A stretch of DNA of 64,000 nucleotides from Tunicatimonas pelagia. GTDB taxonomy: Bacteria > Bacteroidota > Bacteroidia > Cytophagales > Cyclobacteriaceae. Below the pieces are notes generated by a model. The model did not search any database and had not been told where the DNA came from. It worked only from the letters and a program-made list of their open reading frames with translations. Below, one piece after another: positions 24,219-32,889 of this stretch. Both the position numbers and the translations under genes were made by a program. Within the stretch, counting starts at the first letter, position 1, and each line of letters starts with the position of its first letter. The DNA is taken from assembly GCF_030506325.1 (NCBI RefSeq), contig NZ_CP120683.1, positions 2,542,001 to 2,606,000 of the forward strand, read 5' to 3'.

Positions 24219-26303
24219 TTACTCACGTTCAATTAGCAACCTTTTCGTGGTGGTACCCGACGAGCTTTGGTACTCCACAATGTATCCGCCGGGAGCCAGC
24301 CCCTGAATATCCAGTTGATAACGACCAGATACGTGAGACCGTCTTAATAATACCCGCCCCGAGATATCCATAATTGCTACTGTGTAGTCAGACTCACCAT
24401 TTAAGGTTAACATCGTGGAAGCCGGATTAGGATATATCTGAAGAGGGGCTATTTCCGCGTCATGAAAGCTAGTGAGACCCGTCTTTTTCTGGTTAGAAGC
24501 CACGCGGGCATTACTACACCCAGGATTGCCGTAATCGAAGTAGCCGTTAGACCACAGATCGGTGCTGGTACCGCTATTGCCTACCCGTGTACCCGATCTC
24601 ACTGTGCCGCATACGGTCACACGCTCGACCCGTAGGTTACGATCAATACAGCCTCCTACGTTAGTCGCATCGTTGGTAAAATGTACCTGTACCGTACCGC
24701 CGGAGTATCCTGAGTAGGTGTAATTAGTGGTGGTAGCACTCACGTTGTTCCAAGTTCTGACTGGGCTGCCGTTTACTTTCAGTACCATTTGCTCCGAACC
24801 GCAGCTTCCCTTGGCCCGAATGACGATATTCCCCGGTGAAGGATTACTATCCCCAGCTACGCAGTCTACATCTTTCTTCACATTGTTGTCCAAACGCTGC
24901 CCCCAGTCCCCGCCTTTGGTGGTGATAAACGTCTGGAATTGATAGGCATCGTTTGCCACCGGAGTGTTGGCGTTTACCGTGATGTTCACTGTCGTGCTAC
25001 GGCTTCCTGCCGAAACGGTTACCCTCTTAGCCGCGTAGCTGGTAAAGGGTGATGAATCTCGTTGCAACAATACAATCAGATCGCGCTCGGTAGCAGCTGT
25101 ATAGTTGACCCGAACGGCTACGGTTTGGCCCGGACTTACCGTGTTGGGTGAAGTCACTGAGGTAATAACATCGTTAGTCGTTGGCGGATTGGTCGTGCCT
25201 GAGTACCAGCTCTGGGGGCGGTTGGGGTTAGGCCCCGGATTCTGCTGAATCGCCAAACTTCCAAATACATTGCTGTCTTCTACGTTAGAGAGGGTATTAT
25301 TCCATACATAGCACCTCAGGTCGTCCGAACTCCAATTATTCAAACGAATACCGTTTGCGGTTTTGTCGGAGTTGATGCTGGTGGTACGTACGTTTTTAAT
25401 CGTGTTGTTAATGATATAGTTGCCCGTGCCTGCACTGTAGATACCCGCAATACGAACATTTCTTCCCGCACGTACTCCGTCAATCACGTTGTTCTCTACC
25501 CAATTCTTTCGCCAAGTGGTTCCATTGTACTCTTTTCCGTTAAGGGTGGCAGTATGATCCAGTGAGATAGCCCCTTCATTAGCTTGTTCGTCACACGCTT
25601 GCTGTTGCAGGGTAACATTGGTGATTCGGTTGTTACGGATTGTGGTATTAAACACCTCCCCCTTCACATTAATGGCCTCTCCGGCCCCGGTCTCGTTGAA
25701 CCTGCAGCCCTCAATCCATACGAACTCGGTGAGGTCAGGCCAATTTTCTGTACTGTGTTTACTCCCTCGCCCTAGGTAGATTCCCTCACCGTAGCGCCGA
25801 GCGCAGGGATCCCGAACGCCAGTGTCGTAGATATAGCAGTTTAGAATGTCAATGTACTTAGAGCGCAGTGCGATCTTAATGCCAGCTAACCCCGTTTTTG
25901 AGACTTCGCAGTCTTTGAAGATAATATGATCGCAGTGCTCCAGCCACACCCCTTCGTAGCCCGACTCGGTGAAGTGGATGCCCTCAAAGACCATGTAGCT
26001 AGCGTTGTTGAGCTGTAAGCAGCGCGTTTTGGCACCATCGCGGTAGCTTCTGATTTTAACGTTGGCACCAGTGGCTGCTTTGAGCACCAGCGGGTTACTC
26101 TTCGTGAATTTTTCACCGTCAAGGTAGAGCGGCTCGTAGGTGCCCGCTCCCAAAATGAAAGTCCCTCCGTTAGCGTTTTTAATCAGGTTGGTCAGGTTGT
26201 CACTCGGACTAACGTAGGTTTGCGCCCATCCGGGAGCAACAGCCGCCAGAAGCAGAAACAGTCCGGCGAGCATGCGTGATGAATGTCGTTGTTTTCTTCT
26301 CAT
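24219..26303 (-). CDS. Secreted parallel beta-helix protein with CBM60-like module and T9SS tail
   Basis: The 694-residue protein has a signal peptide (to about residue 27), then a right-handed beta-helix (about 28-330) of the pectate-lyase/chondroitinase-B type, with repeated right-handed coils (VFEGIHFTESGYEGVWLEHC, IDILNCYIYDTGVRDP, NNVIDGVRAGRNVRIAGIYS). A beta-sandwich linker (NTVSPGQTVAVRVNYTA) and a CBM60/36-like calcium-dependent xylan/galactan-binding module follow (about 470-560: IVIRAKGSCGSEQMVLKVNG, VHFTNDATNVGGCIDRNLRV). It ends in a type A T9SS sorting domain (LQIYPNPASTMLTLNGESDY to LLIERE). It is therefore exported and anchored to the surface or released. Lyase or other activity on the helix is not assigned. 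Confidence 0.83.
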   Translation of the reverse strand: MRRKQRHSSRMLAGLFLLLAAVAPGWAQTYVSPSDNLTNLIKNANGGTFILGAGTYEPLYLDGEKFTKSNPLVLKAATGANVKIRSYRDGAKTRCLQLNNASYMVFEGIHFTESGYEGVWLEHCDHIIFKDCEVSKTGLAGIKIALRSKYIDILNCYIYDTGVRDPCARRYGEGIYLGRGSKHSTENWPDLTEFVWIEGCRFNETGAGEAINVKGEVFNTTIRNNRITNVTLQQQACDEQANEGAISLDHTATLNGKEYNGTTWRKNWVENNVIDGVRAGRNVRIAGIYSAGTGNYIINNTIKNVRTTSINSDKTANGIRLNNWSSDDLRCYVWNNTLSNVEDSNVFGSLAIQQNPGPNPNRPQSWYSGTTNPPTTNDVITSVTSPNTVSPGQTVAVRVNYTAATERDLIVLLQRDSSPFTSYAAKRVTVSAGSRSTTVNITVNANTPVANDAYQFQTFITTKGGDWGQRLDNNVKKDVDCVAGDSNPSPGNIVIRAKGSCGSEQMVLKVNGSPVRTWNNVSATTTNYTYSGYSGGTVQVHFTNDATNVGGCIDRNLRVERVTVCGTVRSGTRVGNSGTSTDLWSNGYFDYGNPGCSNARVASNQKKTGLTSFHDAEIAPLQIYPNPASTMLTLNGESDYTVAIMDISGRVLLRRSHVSGRYQLDIQGLAPGGYIVEYQSSSGTTTKRLLIERE

Positions 26304-26354
26304 TGTACTGTGTTTAAGGTGGATAAATAAAGTTGTTAGTTTGCGTAGCAGTCG

Positions 26355-27479
26355 TCAGTCTTCGGCAATCGCTACGGCGATAAATGAATCAGCCGTGCCG
26401 TAGTAGGCCAGCCACCGCCCCCGGAAGTAGACCAAGCCCTCGACAAACGTCACATTAGGAATTTGCCCGCGCAGTTCGTACGGACGATCCGGTTTAATGC
26501 TGGGTTGTTCAGCCCGGTCGATTAGCTTAGCAGGGTCGTTTTTATCGAACAGCGCCTGTACACCACACCAGCCATTGCCGAAGTTGGGGCCAGCCGGAGT
26601 AGGAACCCGATCTTCCTCCGGCAACGGATTATAGATGCCGTTATAAAATACCACGATACCATCGTCAGTATACACAGCGGCCGGGCCGGCCTCTACGGCC
26701 AGATTATCGACCTCCGCGTACTGAGGATCAGGGCGCGGACCCAAGGCTACAATATCGTTGCCTTTCTCATCTTTGGCCCGATCCCAGTGGATCAAATCGT
26801 CGGAAATAGCCAGCCGCAAGGTGCCGACTCCCCAGTACATCCAGTACTTCCCATTGATCTTTTTGGCCACTAACCGGTTACCAATGCGTTCGCTCACAAT
26901 CATTCCGGCTTTTAAGCCTCCTTCGGCCGGAAACACCTGCCCAATGTCCGCAATCACCCCATGCTTTTCCCAGTCTAATAGGTTCCGAGAAGAGGCAAGC
27001 GCGAGATAAATAGCATCGCCTGAATACGCGGTATAAGTCATGTAATAGGTCCCGTTCGGTCCCTCTACGATCCGTGGGTCTTCGCAGCCCCCTTCCCACT
27101 CTTTCACTTTTAAGGAATCGTTATCCGGGTATAAGACCGGGGTGCCATGCCGTTTAAAATTGATACCGTCATCACTCACTGCCAGTCCTAGCCGGGATGT
27201 GCCTTTGTATTTACCCTCATAATCTTCCGCACGGTAAAGCAAGTATACCTTGTCATTTCTTACCACCGCACAGGGGTTAAAAACATCCTTGGCTTCCCAG
27301 CGAATGACCTGCTCACGAACCGGGCAATAAAACTGGGTTGTAGAATCTTTTCCTAAGATAGGGTTGGCCTTATCGGCCTTGATGAACGAACCCAACATCC
27401 AATCTTTTTCTTTTTGCTGGGCACCTGCTAAATGAGCCGTAAAAAGTGTTAGCAAGAGTAGTTTTTGTGAAATTTTCAT
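26355..27479 (-). CDS. GH130-family glycoside phosphorylase/hydrolase, secreted
   Basis: The 374-residue protein has a signal peptide (LLLLTLFTAHLAGAQQ). It is a five-bladed propeller with GH130 features: NPCAVVRNDKVYLLYRAEDY, the signature WEGGCEDPRIVEGPNGTYYMTYT with the catalytic-region Asp, and EVDNLAVEAGPAAVYTDDGIVVFYNG. GH130 enzymes phosphorolyse or hydrolyse beta-mannosides. Periplasmic members without the phosphate-binding set are hydrolases, but I have not checked those residues. Relatives in algal and plant glycan loci are often annotated simply as glycosidase. It is 51 nt upstream of the beta-helix gene and in the same direction. Confidence 0.87.
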   Translation of the reverse strand: MKISQKLLLLTLFTAHLAGAQQKEKDWMLGSFIKADKANPILGKDSTTQFYCPVREQVIRWEAKDVFNPCAVVRNDKVYLLYRAEDYEGKYKGTSRLGLAVSDDGINFKRHGTPVLYPDNDSLKVKEWEGGCEDPRIVEGPNGTYYMTYTAYSGDAIYLALASSRNLLDWEKHGVIADIGQVFPAEGGLKAGMIVSERIGNRLVAKKINGKYWMYWGVGTLRLAISDDLIHWDRAKDEKGNDIVALGPRPDPQYAEVDNLAVEAGPAAVYTDDGIVVFYNGIYNPLPEEDRVPTPAGPNFGNGWCGVQALFDKNDPAKLIDRAEQPSIKPDRPYELRGQIPNVTFVEGLVYFRGRWLAYYGTADSFIAVAIAED

Positions 27480-27553
27480 CTTCTAATTTTTTTGCTCTAT
27501 CATCTCACGTTCATTCAATGCTTGGTCTGAGTTCTAAAAAGAGCGGTAGAGCA

Positions 27554-28483
27554 CTAGTGCTTTCCGTAGCTTTGCTCATACAGAGCAAAGGCTTGAAAAA
27601 AATCCTTCTTGATTAGCTCCACATTCACCGGCTTATAAAATTTTATAGTACGGTTTCCATTCTCCTTGGACATTTTCACGCTCACCGGTTCGAACTTTTC
27701 TGGCATCAGGTAAGCAGCTACTATCGCCAAATCCCATAGTGTACTATTCTCTGACCCCAAACCTTTGTGATCTTTCCATCGCTTGATAAGAAGTTCAGCA
27801 AGACCCGAGGCACCAAACGCACCTTCTACCTCTTTTAGGTTAAACCTCAGCGGCTGGGCCGAACTATGAGGCATGATGTGCATATCCACCTCTGAATTAA
27901 GCATCACATCTACCGCCTGAATATCCATAACAGCGTTGAAATCGTTCTTTTTGAAAACATCATTTTCAAAGTCGTAAACCGTACCCAGCCAGTAGACCCT
28001 AAGCCTAGAAGCAATTTGTGGATCAATGAAAACTGCTGAGGCAACATTGGTAAGTGCACCTAATACCATAATATCTAGTTTCTCCTCTTCGTCCAGCTTT
28101 TTCGCTTCCTGAAGAATATGATGCGTTGCTTGCGAATGTTGAGCCTTGTATCCCCAATCAAACATTCTCTCCTCTGCTCCCCGAAGGAACTTTACTTGAC
28201 TTTCCTTTTGCGCAGCGCGTATCAGTTTGATATTCCATCGGTAACTTTCCTCCATAGATCGCTCCACTGCCCAGTGACTCGCTTGCCACTGGGTAGCGTT
28301 AAGTGCCAAGATTTCCAGAGAAGGATCAATGAGTAACCTAGTCACAGCATAAAAATCATCCACCTCGTTGCCGGTGTCAGCGTCTATGATGAGCTTCCTT
28401 TTTTCTTGCGCTACCAGGTTAGTACAACCATAGAAAATGAGGATTAACGCTAGTAGTATGCTACCTATCCGTTGTTTCATCAT
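27554..28483 (-). CDS. Nucleoside hydrolase-like lipoprotein (IunH superfamily)
   Basis: The 309-residue protein has a lipobox-like N-terminus (LALILIFYGC, Cys20). The calcium-binding signature of inosine-uridine nucleoside hydrolases is present near the start: LIIDADTGNEVDDFYAV (Asp34, Asp36, Asp42/43). A central IMVLGALTNVASAV and a C-terminal STLWDLAIVAAYLMPEKF (distal Asp) complete the metal site. True nucleoside hydrolases split N-ribosidic bonds. Exported members within glycan loci may act on other glycosides, which is inference. It starts 3 nt after the PhoD-like gene, a strong operon link. Confidence 0.85.
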   Translation of the reverse strand: MMKQRIGSILLALILIFYGCTNLVAQEKRKLIIDADTGNEVDDFYAVTRLLIDPSLEILALNATQWQASHWAVERSMEESYRWNIKLIRAAQKESQVKFLRGAEERMFDWGYKAQHSQATHHILQEAKKLDEEEKLDIMVLGALTNVASAVFIDPQIASRLRVYWLGTVYDFENDVFKKNDFNAVMDIQAVDVMLNSEVDMHIMPHSSAQPLRFNLKEVEGAFGASGLAELLIKRWKDHKGLGSENSTLWDLAIVAAYLMPEKFEPVSVKMSKENGNRTIKFYKPVNVELIKKDFFQAFALYEQSYGKH

Positions 28484-28486
28484 CTA

Positions 28487-30121
28487 TTAAAGTTTTATAG
28501 TGATCGGCCAGCCGGGAAACTGCTTTGCCTCTGGTTGGGTCACATCTTCTGACCTGGGCCAGCACTCAAACGTCACTTCACGAGAGGCGGTATGAAAGCG
28601 GATCAGGCCAAAACCTGCCCCAAAATCGCTGGTTGTTGGGTTCGCATACGCATGCATGGTTATCTTATTGTGAAAGCCATCCCGGTAATCACCCGTCCAA
28701 GGCAGTTCGTTTTGAATGGGGGTGCCCCCGCCCGGCTGTTCATCTTCCGGCCACCACCAGCGGCTGTAGTAATTGTTGAAAATAGCAGGCACGATAAACG
28801 CCCAGGGGCCATCCCGAAATTCATCCGTACCGTGCTGTACGACGGTCGCTAAGTGCTGATCGCCGGCGATATGCACGGCATTGGCTTTTTTGATTTTCTC
28901 CAGTGCCTGGTTACGCCCTGTCTGCGGCCAACCGTTTGAATCCAGGTCAGCGTGCAGCCTATTGGTAGAATCGCCGTGAACGTGCGCCCCTCCGCAGAAA
29001 CCGGTTTGTGATAGCACTGCTTTCACGGCTACTCCATTTTTGGTTTGAGTAGCCCACTTATCCAGAAAATTTAGCTGCCGATCGCCTAACAGTTTTAAAC
29101 CGGGCAGATCTATTGAAGCCGGGTCGTAGTCAGGATTTCGTATATGATCAGGTCTGGGGCCTTGCTGCGGAATTTTACCGTTTGGCCCGGATTTGAATTT
29201 ACGATCTTCCACGATGGCAAAATCGACCGACCCAAGTTGATAGCTCGTAAAATACACTCCTATGCCTTGAGCAATAGTATCCGGATCTACCGGATCAGGG
29301 AGGTGGGCGGTCTGGCACCTTTCTACCATTTTAACATACGCAGGGTGAAAAAAGTATCCTCCGTTGTGCCCAGCGGTGGTAGTCGCTTTCTTACCCCCTT
29401 CACCCCAAAGGTTGGCTTGTCCTATATCGTGGTCATCCGGTATAGAGATCATCGGTCGGTGCCGAAAGGTTTCCCTAAACTGCACGCCAAAAAGTAGCCA
29501 ACCAGCCGTATGTTCTTTATGATAATAGGATTGGTCTCCGGCAAAGAAAATGATGTCTGGATCCAAGACATTGATGTTTTTTGTGTAGTTGAAGCGGTCT
29601 TTAGCGCCAAAGCTAGAGTTGCACGAAAGTGCTGCCATCGTTACTTCCGTACCTGGTTGAGGCAGTGTCCGGATAGTTCCTTCGTAGATGGCGCCCAACT
29701 CGTGACTTAATCGGTAAGGAATATTTTCAGCTTCATTCCAATTTTCTACCCTAAACAGTACTGACCAGCCTAGTTCATTTACTGGCTGGTGCTGCAGTTC
29801 GGCCCATTCGCCATTTCGCTTGACTGAGAGCGTTACTTCTCTCGACTCTTCCGGGTAAAGCGGAAACAACTGGGCAGAGAGCTTGAGAACGTTATTCGCT
29901 ACGGTGTACGCCCCAAAAGCAATGACCGAATCGCGGCAGACTTTTACATCAATGATCTCGCCTTTGGCCCGATTCCACCAATCATTGGTACATAAGGTGT
30001 CTAATTGAGTGAAGGGGGCTTTCACATAAGCCAATTTCTTATCCGACTTATCTTGGGCACCAAGCGTGCAAGCCCATAAGGCAGAAAGAAGCAAAGAGAG
30101 CGCAGTAAGGGGTATCTTCAT
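28487..30121 (-). CDS. PhoD-like metallophosphatase, secreted
   Basis: The 544-residue protein has a signal peptide (LTALSLLLSALWACTLGAQ). It has an N-terminal Ig-like part and then the PhoD/alkaline-phosphatase-D metallophosphatase core: MAALSCNSSFG, DIIFFAGDQSYYH (metal-binding GDQ), ISIPDDHDIGQANLWGEGG (DDHD ligands) and AVHIAGDQHLATVVQHG (GDQH). These enzymes hydrolyse phosphomono- or diesters using iron and calcium or similar metals. A role inside a glycan locus is unclear: it could act on phosphorylated polymer or have a specialised substrate. It is 3 nt before the nucleoside hydrolase-like gene and 78 nt after the WD40-like gene. Confidence 0.84.
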   Translation of the reverse strand: MKIPLTALSLLLSALWACTLGAQDKSDKKLAYVKAPFTQLDTLCTNDWWNRAKGEIIDVKVCRDSVIAFGAYTVANNVLKLSAQLFPLYPEESREVTLSVKRNGEWAELQHQPVNELGWSVLFRVENWNEAENIPYRLSHELGAIYEGTIRTLPQPGTEVTMAALSCNSSFGAKDRFNYTKNINVLDPDIIFFAGDQSYYHKEHTAGWLLFGVQFRETFRHRPMISIPDDHDIGQANLWGEGGKKATTTAGHNGGYFFHPAYVKMVERCQTAHLPDPVDPDTIAQGIGVYFTSYQLGSVDFAIVEDRKFKSGPNGKIPQQGPRPDHIRNPDYDPASIDLPGLKLLGDRQLNFLDKWATQTKNGVAVKAVLSQTGFCGGAHVHGDSTNRLHADLDSNGWPQTGRNQALEKIKKANAVHIAGDQHLATVVQHGTDEFRDGPWAFIVPAIFNNYYSRWWWPEDEQPGGGTPIQNELPWTGDYRDGFHNKITMHAYANPTTSDFGAGFGLIRFHTASREVTFECWPRSEDVTQPEAKQFPGWPITIKL

Positions 30122-30199
30122 GAATGAATGCTTAGTTCGTTATACCAGTCCTATTTTCTTTTCCTATTTTTTTGCTACTTACAGAAGCGACCATTAGCG

Positions 30200-31312
30200 C
30201 TAGTTCTTATTCTTCTGCTCCTGGATGACTTCAATGTGTCTTCTGGTATTTAGATCGGACTCTTCGCCCATCCATACCCAAAGTTTGATAAGTCCATTTT
30301 GATGGGCACTGCACAGGAAGCTACCATCCGCATTAAAATCTATGTATTCTGCGTTGTCACCGGCCCAGACCTTGTGGGCTATCGGAATATTGTCATTCCG
30401 GTGCTTGAGTACTTCAGCTACCCTATACACATAGATGTAAGGGTCGTGGCCCGCATGAGCAATGTACTTTCCGTTGGGGTGCCAAGCGATGGACTCTATC
30501 TTCTTCCCGGTGTGGTTAAATCTTTTTACTAGCTTTCCTTCTTTCCAGTCCCAGATAAAGACATTGCCCCGTATCTCACGCTCGGTTCCGGCGGCCTCGG
30601 TCCCTACGGCTATCACCTGCTTCGCATCCGGCGAAAACATGCCGCTCGTAAAAATGGTGGGAACTTCAGGCTTGACCTCCCACTCTAGCTGCCAATCATC
30701 CGTTCCGTACACGGCCACTTTGTTGTGCCCTACTGCGACCAACCATGCATCATCGCCTGAAAAGAACAGCTCATTCACCGTACCTCCGAAGTTGAAGGCT
30801 TGTATCTCTTTGCCCTCCTCTGCATTGAAGACCCGGATCATACCCTTTCCGTCGGCTGATTGCTCTTCTCCGGTCACCAACCAGCTTTTACGATTGGCCC
30901 AAATAAGCCCATCTATACCGCTGGTATGCTCGTATTCCCTGACTACTTCTCCTGTTTGTGCATCATACACGGTAGCCAGATAGTCTTCGGAGGCCGCGGC
31001 CACGTATTTGCTATCGTAAGACCATCCGACCCGCTCGATTTCTGCCCCTGCTTTTTGCTTCCATAGCTTAGTCCCGTCAGCGGTTTGCCAGACGACGACG
31101 GAATAGTCGAATTTGGTGCCGCTTACTATATACTCACCATCCGGTGAAAATTCTACACTTTCTACTGATCCCCTTTCGCCCATGACATCGGCCACCCGAG
31201 ACCAAACCGGCTCGAGCCTAAGCTGGAAGTTGAGGTACGAATCTTGGGCATGAGTAGAAAACCCTACTATCAACCCGAGTACAGACAGCAGTGGTGTTGT
31301 GAGCTTATTCAT
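30200..31312 (-). CDS. Secreted WD40-repeat propeller protein
   Basis: The 370-residue protein has a signal peptide (LTTPLLSVLGLIVGFSTHAQ). It has about seven WD40-type blades recognisable by repeated units ending in WQ, YD or WDWK, for example VEFSPDGEYIVSGTKFDYSV, SYDSKYVAAASEDYLATVYD, ESIAWHPNGKYIAHAGHDPY and FNADGSFLCSAHQNGLIKLW. No catalytic motif is visible, so it is probably a binding or scaffold protein outside the cytoplasm. It lies between the sulfatase and the PhoD-like gene in the leftward locus. Confidence 0.82.
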   Translation of the reverse strand: MNKLTTPLLSVLGLIVGFSTHAQDSYLNFQLRLEPVWSRVADVMGERGSVESVEFSPDGEYIVSGTKFDYSVVVWQTADGTKLWKQKAGAEIERVGWSYDSKYVAAASEDYLATVYDAQTGEVVREYEHTSGIDGLIWANRKSWLVTGEEQSADGKGMIRVFNAEEGKEIQAFNFGGTVNELFFSGDDAWLVAVGHNKVAVYGTDDWQLEWEVKPEVPTIFTSGMFSPDAKQVIAVGTEAAGTEREIRGNVFIWDWKEGKLVKRFNHTGKKIESIAWHPNGKYIAHAGHDPYIYVYRVAEVLKHRNDNIPIAHKVWAGDNAEYIDFNADGSFLCSAHQNGLIKLWVWMGEESDLNTRRHIEVIQEQKNKN

Positions 31313-31357
31313 ATTTTGTTGGTGAAATTAGATACTGTCATTGGGGCTATGCATCGT

Positions 31358-32827
31358 TTATTTTTGGGTGTCTGAAGTCATTCGCTCCGATTGCGTTAGC
31401 GGAAAATCGGCCGAAGGGGTCCGGGCTTTGGTGACAATGGCTTCCATCTGCTCGACTACCTCAGGGTGTTCCGCCGCTACATTCTTACTCTCACCAAGAT
31501 CGTTGCTCAAATCATAGAGCTCAAACGACGCATCAGGCTGAGCGAAGTAATTGTACTTCACTGCCTTCCAGTCGCCCTGCCGAATAGCTACCCGTCCGTC
31601 CATTTCGGCGAACTCCCAGTAGAGGTAATCGTGCTGAAGCGGCTCCTCTTCTCCGATGAGCGTGGGAAGCAGAGAGATACCATCACGAGGGGGCATTGAG
31701 GACACGCCGGCCACATCACCGAGCGTCGGAAAGAGGTCCCAAGAGGCGGATACTTGGTCAGTGACCTGCCCCGCAGTAATTGTACCCGGCCAGTAGGCAA
31801 TAAACGGTACGCGAATGCCCCCCTCGTACAGGTCCCGCTTGCCACCGCGCAGCGGGCCATTGCTATCAAACATCGTGAAGAACTCCGCCGTCTCTGGACC
31901 GTTGTCGCTGGTGAAAATGATCAGGGTATTGTCTTCTTGTCCTGCTTTCCGCACTTGGTCCACAATACGCCCTACGTCTCGATCCAGGCGAGTGATCATG
32001 GCCGCGTAGGCCTTTTGGGTCGGCGTCCACGGTTTGTCGGCATACTCACCAAAATCAGGCACTTCCCACTTTTCGCCCTCGGGAGCTTCGCCGTTGTTAT
32101 GCGGTATGGTGTAGGGAAGGTACAAAAAGAAGGGAGCGGCTTGGCCGTCCGCAATAAAACGCAGGGCTTCGGTAGTGAACAAGTCATGGGAGTAGTCGAC
32201 TTGTTTCGTCGAGTAGCTTCCCAACCCCTTGTGCCAGCCGCTGCTGTCCCGGTAGTGTACTTCGTTGTTCAGCGGTTCCCTTTTGCCATTGCGAAGCAAG
32301 TACTCAGGATAATAGTTATGGGCCAAAATCTGATTGAGGTACCCGTAGTACAAGTCAAACCCTTGGCGGTTGGGTTCGCCGGAAGTGCCTTCCATGCCCA
32401 GCCCCCACTTGCCGATCATCGCGGTACGGTAGCCTGCTGACTTCAGCAGCTCCGCCAGAGTAAGAACAGAGTCAGCCATGGGGTAATCCTTTCCGCTACC
32501 ATTGCCCCGGATGGGCGTGTGCCCGGTATGCTGCCCCGTCATGAGCACGCTGCGCGAAGGGGCACATACGGCACTACCAGCGTAATGCTGCGTGAAGCGT
32601 ATCCCTTGCTGCGCCATTCGGTCGAGGTGCGGGGTGCTGATCAGCTTTTGTCCGTAGCTACCAATATCCCCGTAGCCCAGATCATCGGCCAGTATCAGGA
32701 TGATATTAGGACGTGCTTCTTCGGTTGCCGGGGCTTTTCCACCGGCACTGCATCCAAAACTCAATACGCTCAGCCAAAGCCCAATCAGGCTTATTAGTTT
32801 ATAAGACTGTTCCTGTGGAGAGTTCAT
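31358..32827 (-). CDS. S1-family sulfatase lipoprotein
   Basis: I chose the ATG at 32827 (about 489 residues). The frame extends to 32866, but that extension lies over a terminator hairpin and would precede the signal sequence by an odd stretch. The N-terminus then reads SYKLISLIGLWLSVLSFGC, a lipoprotein signal. Sulfatase motifs are LADDLGYGDIGSYG, CAPSRSVLMTGQHTGHTPIRG (formylglycine Cys in C-x-P-S-R), GKWGLG, FTSDNGPETAEFF and GGIRVPFIAYWPG. Its C-A-P-S-R motif differs from the C-T-P-S-R of the other sulfatase in this window, and the two are only distantly alike, so they probably desulfate different positions. Confidence 0.92.
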   Translation of the reverse strand: MNSPQEQSYKLISLIGLWLSVLSFGCSAGGKAPATEEARPNIILILADDLGYGDIGSYGQKLISTPHLDRMAQQGIRFTQHYAGSAVCAPSRSVLMTGQHTGHTPIRGNGSGKDYPMADSVLTLAELLKSAGYRTAMIGKWGLGMEGTSGEPNRQGFDLYYGYLNQILAHNYYPEYLLRNGKREPLNNEVHYRDSSGWHKGLGSYSTKQVDYSHDLFTTEALRFIADGQAAPFFLYLPYTIPHNNGEAPEGEKWEVPDFGEYADKPWTPTQKAYAAMITRLDRDVGRIVDQVRKAGQEDNTLIIFTSDNGPETAEFFTMFDSNGPLRGGKRDLYEGGIRVPFIAYWPGTITAGQVTDQVSASWDLFPTLGDVAGVSSMPPRDGISLLPTLIGEEEPLQHDYLYWEFAEMDGRVAIRQGDWKAVKYNYFAQPDASFELYDLSNDLGESKNVAAEHPEVVEQMEAIVTKARTPSADFPLTQSERMTSDTQK

Positions 32828-32839
32828 ACAATTCATCGC

Positions 32840-32880
32840 ATAAAAATGAGAAAAAGCCTCTCGCACGAACAGGAGAGGCT
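32840..32880 (-). terminator. Rho-independent terminator after the GH51-like gene
   Basis: An 8-bp stem AGCCTCTC (32855-32862) / GAGAGGCT (32873-32880) with a 10-nt loop is followed on the minus strand by TTTTTCTCATTTTTA. It starts 9 nt past the stop of the GH51-like gene and ends only about 13 nt before the sulfatase ATG. Confidence 0.85.
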
Positions 32881-32889
32881 ATATTCAAT

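Noticed and set aside
30462-30983. 173-codon plus-strand frame opposite the WD40 gene
   Set aside because: Its composition (Ser, Pro and Cys rich) is what the reverse complement of the WD40 coding sequence gives, and it matches no family.
31754-32440. 228-codon plus-strand frame opposite the sulfatase gene
   Set aside because: It is a shadow frame. The minus-strand sulfatase has all signature motifs.
32828-32866. N-terminal extension of the sulfatase frame (start at 32866)
   Set aside because: It lies over the terminator hairpin and would put 13 unusual residues before a good lipoprotein signal.
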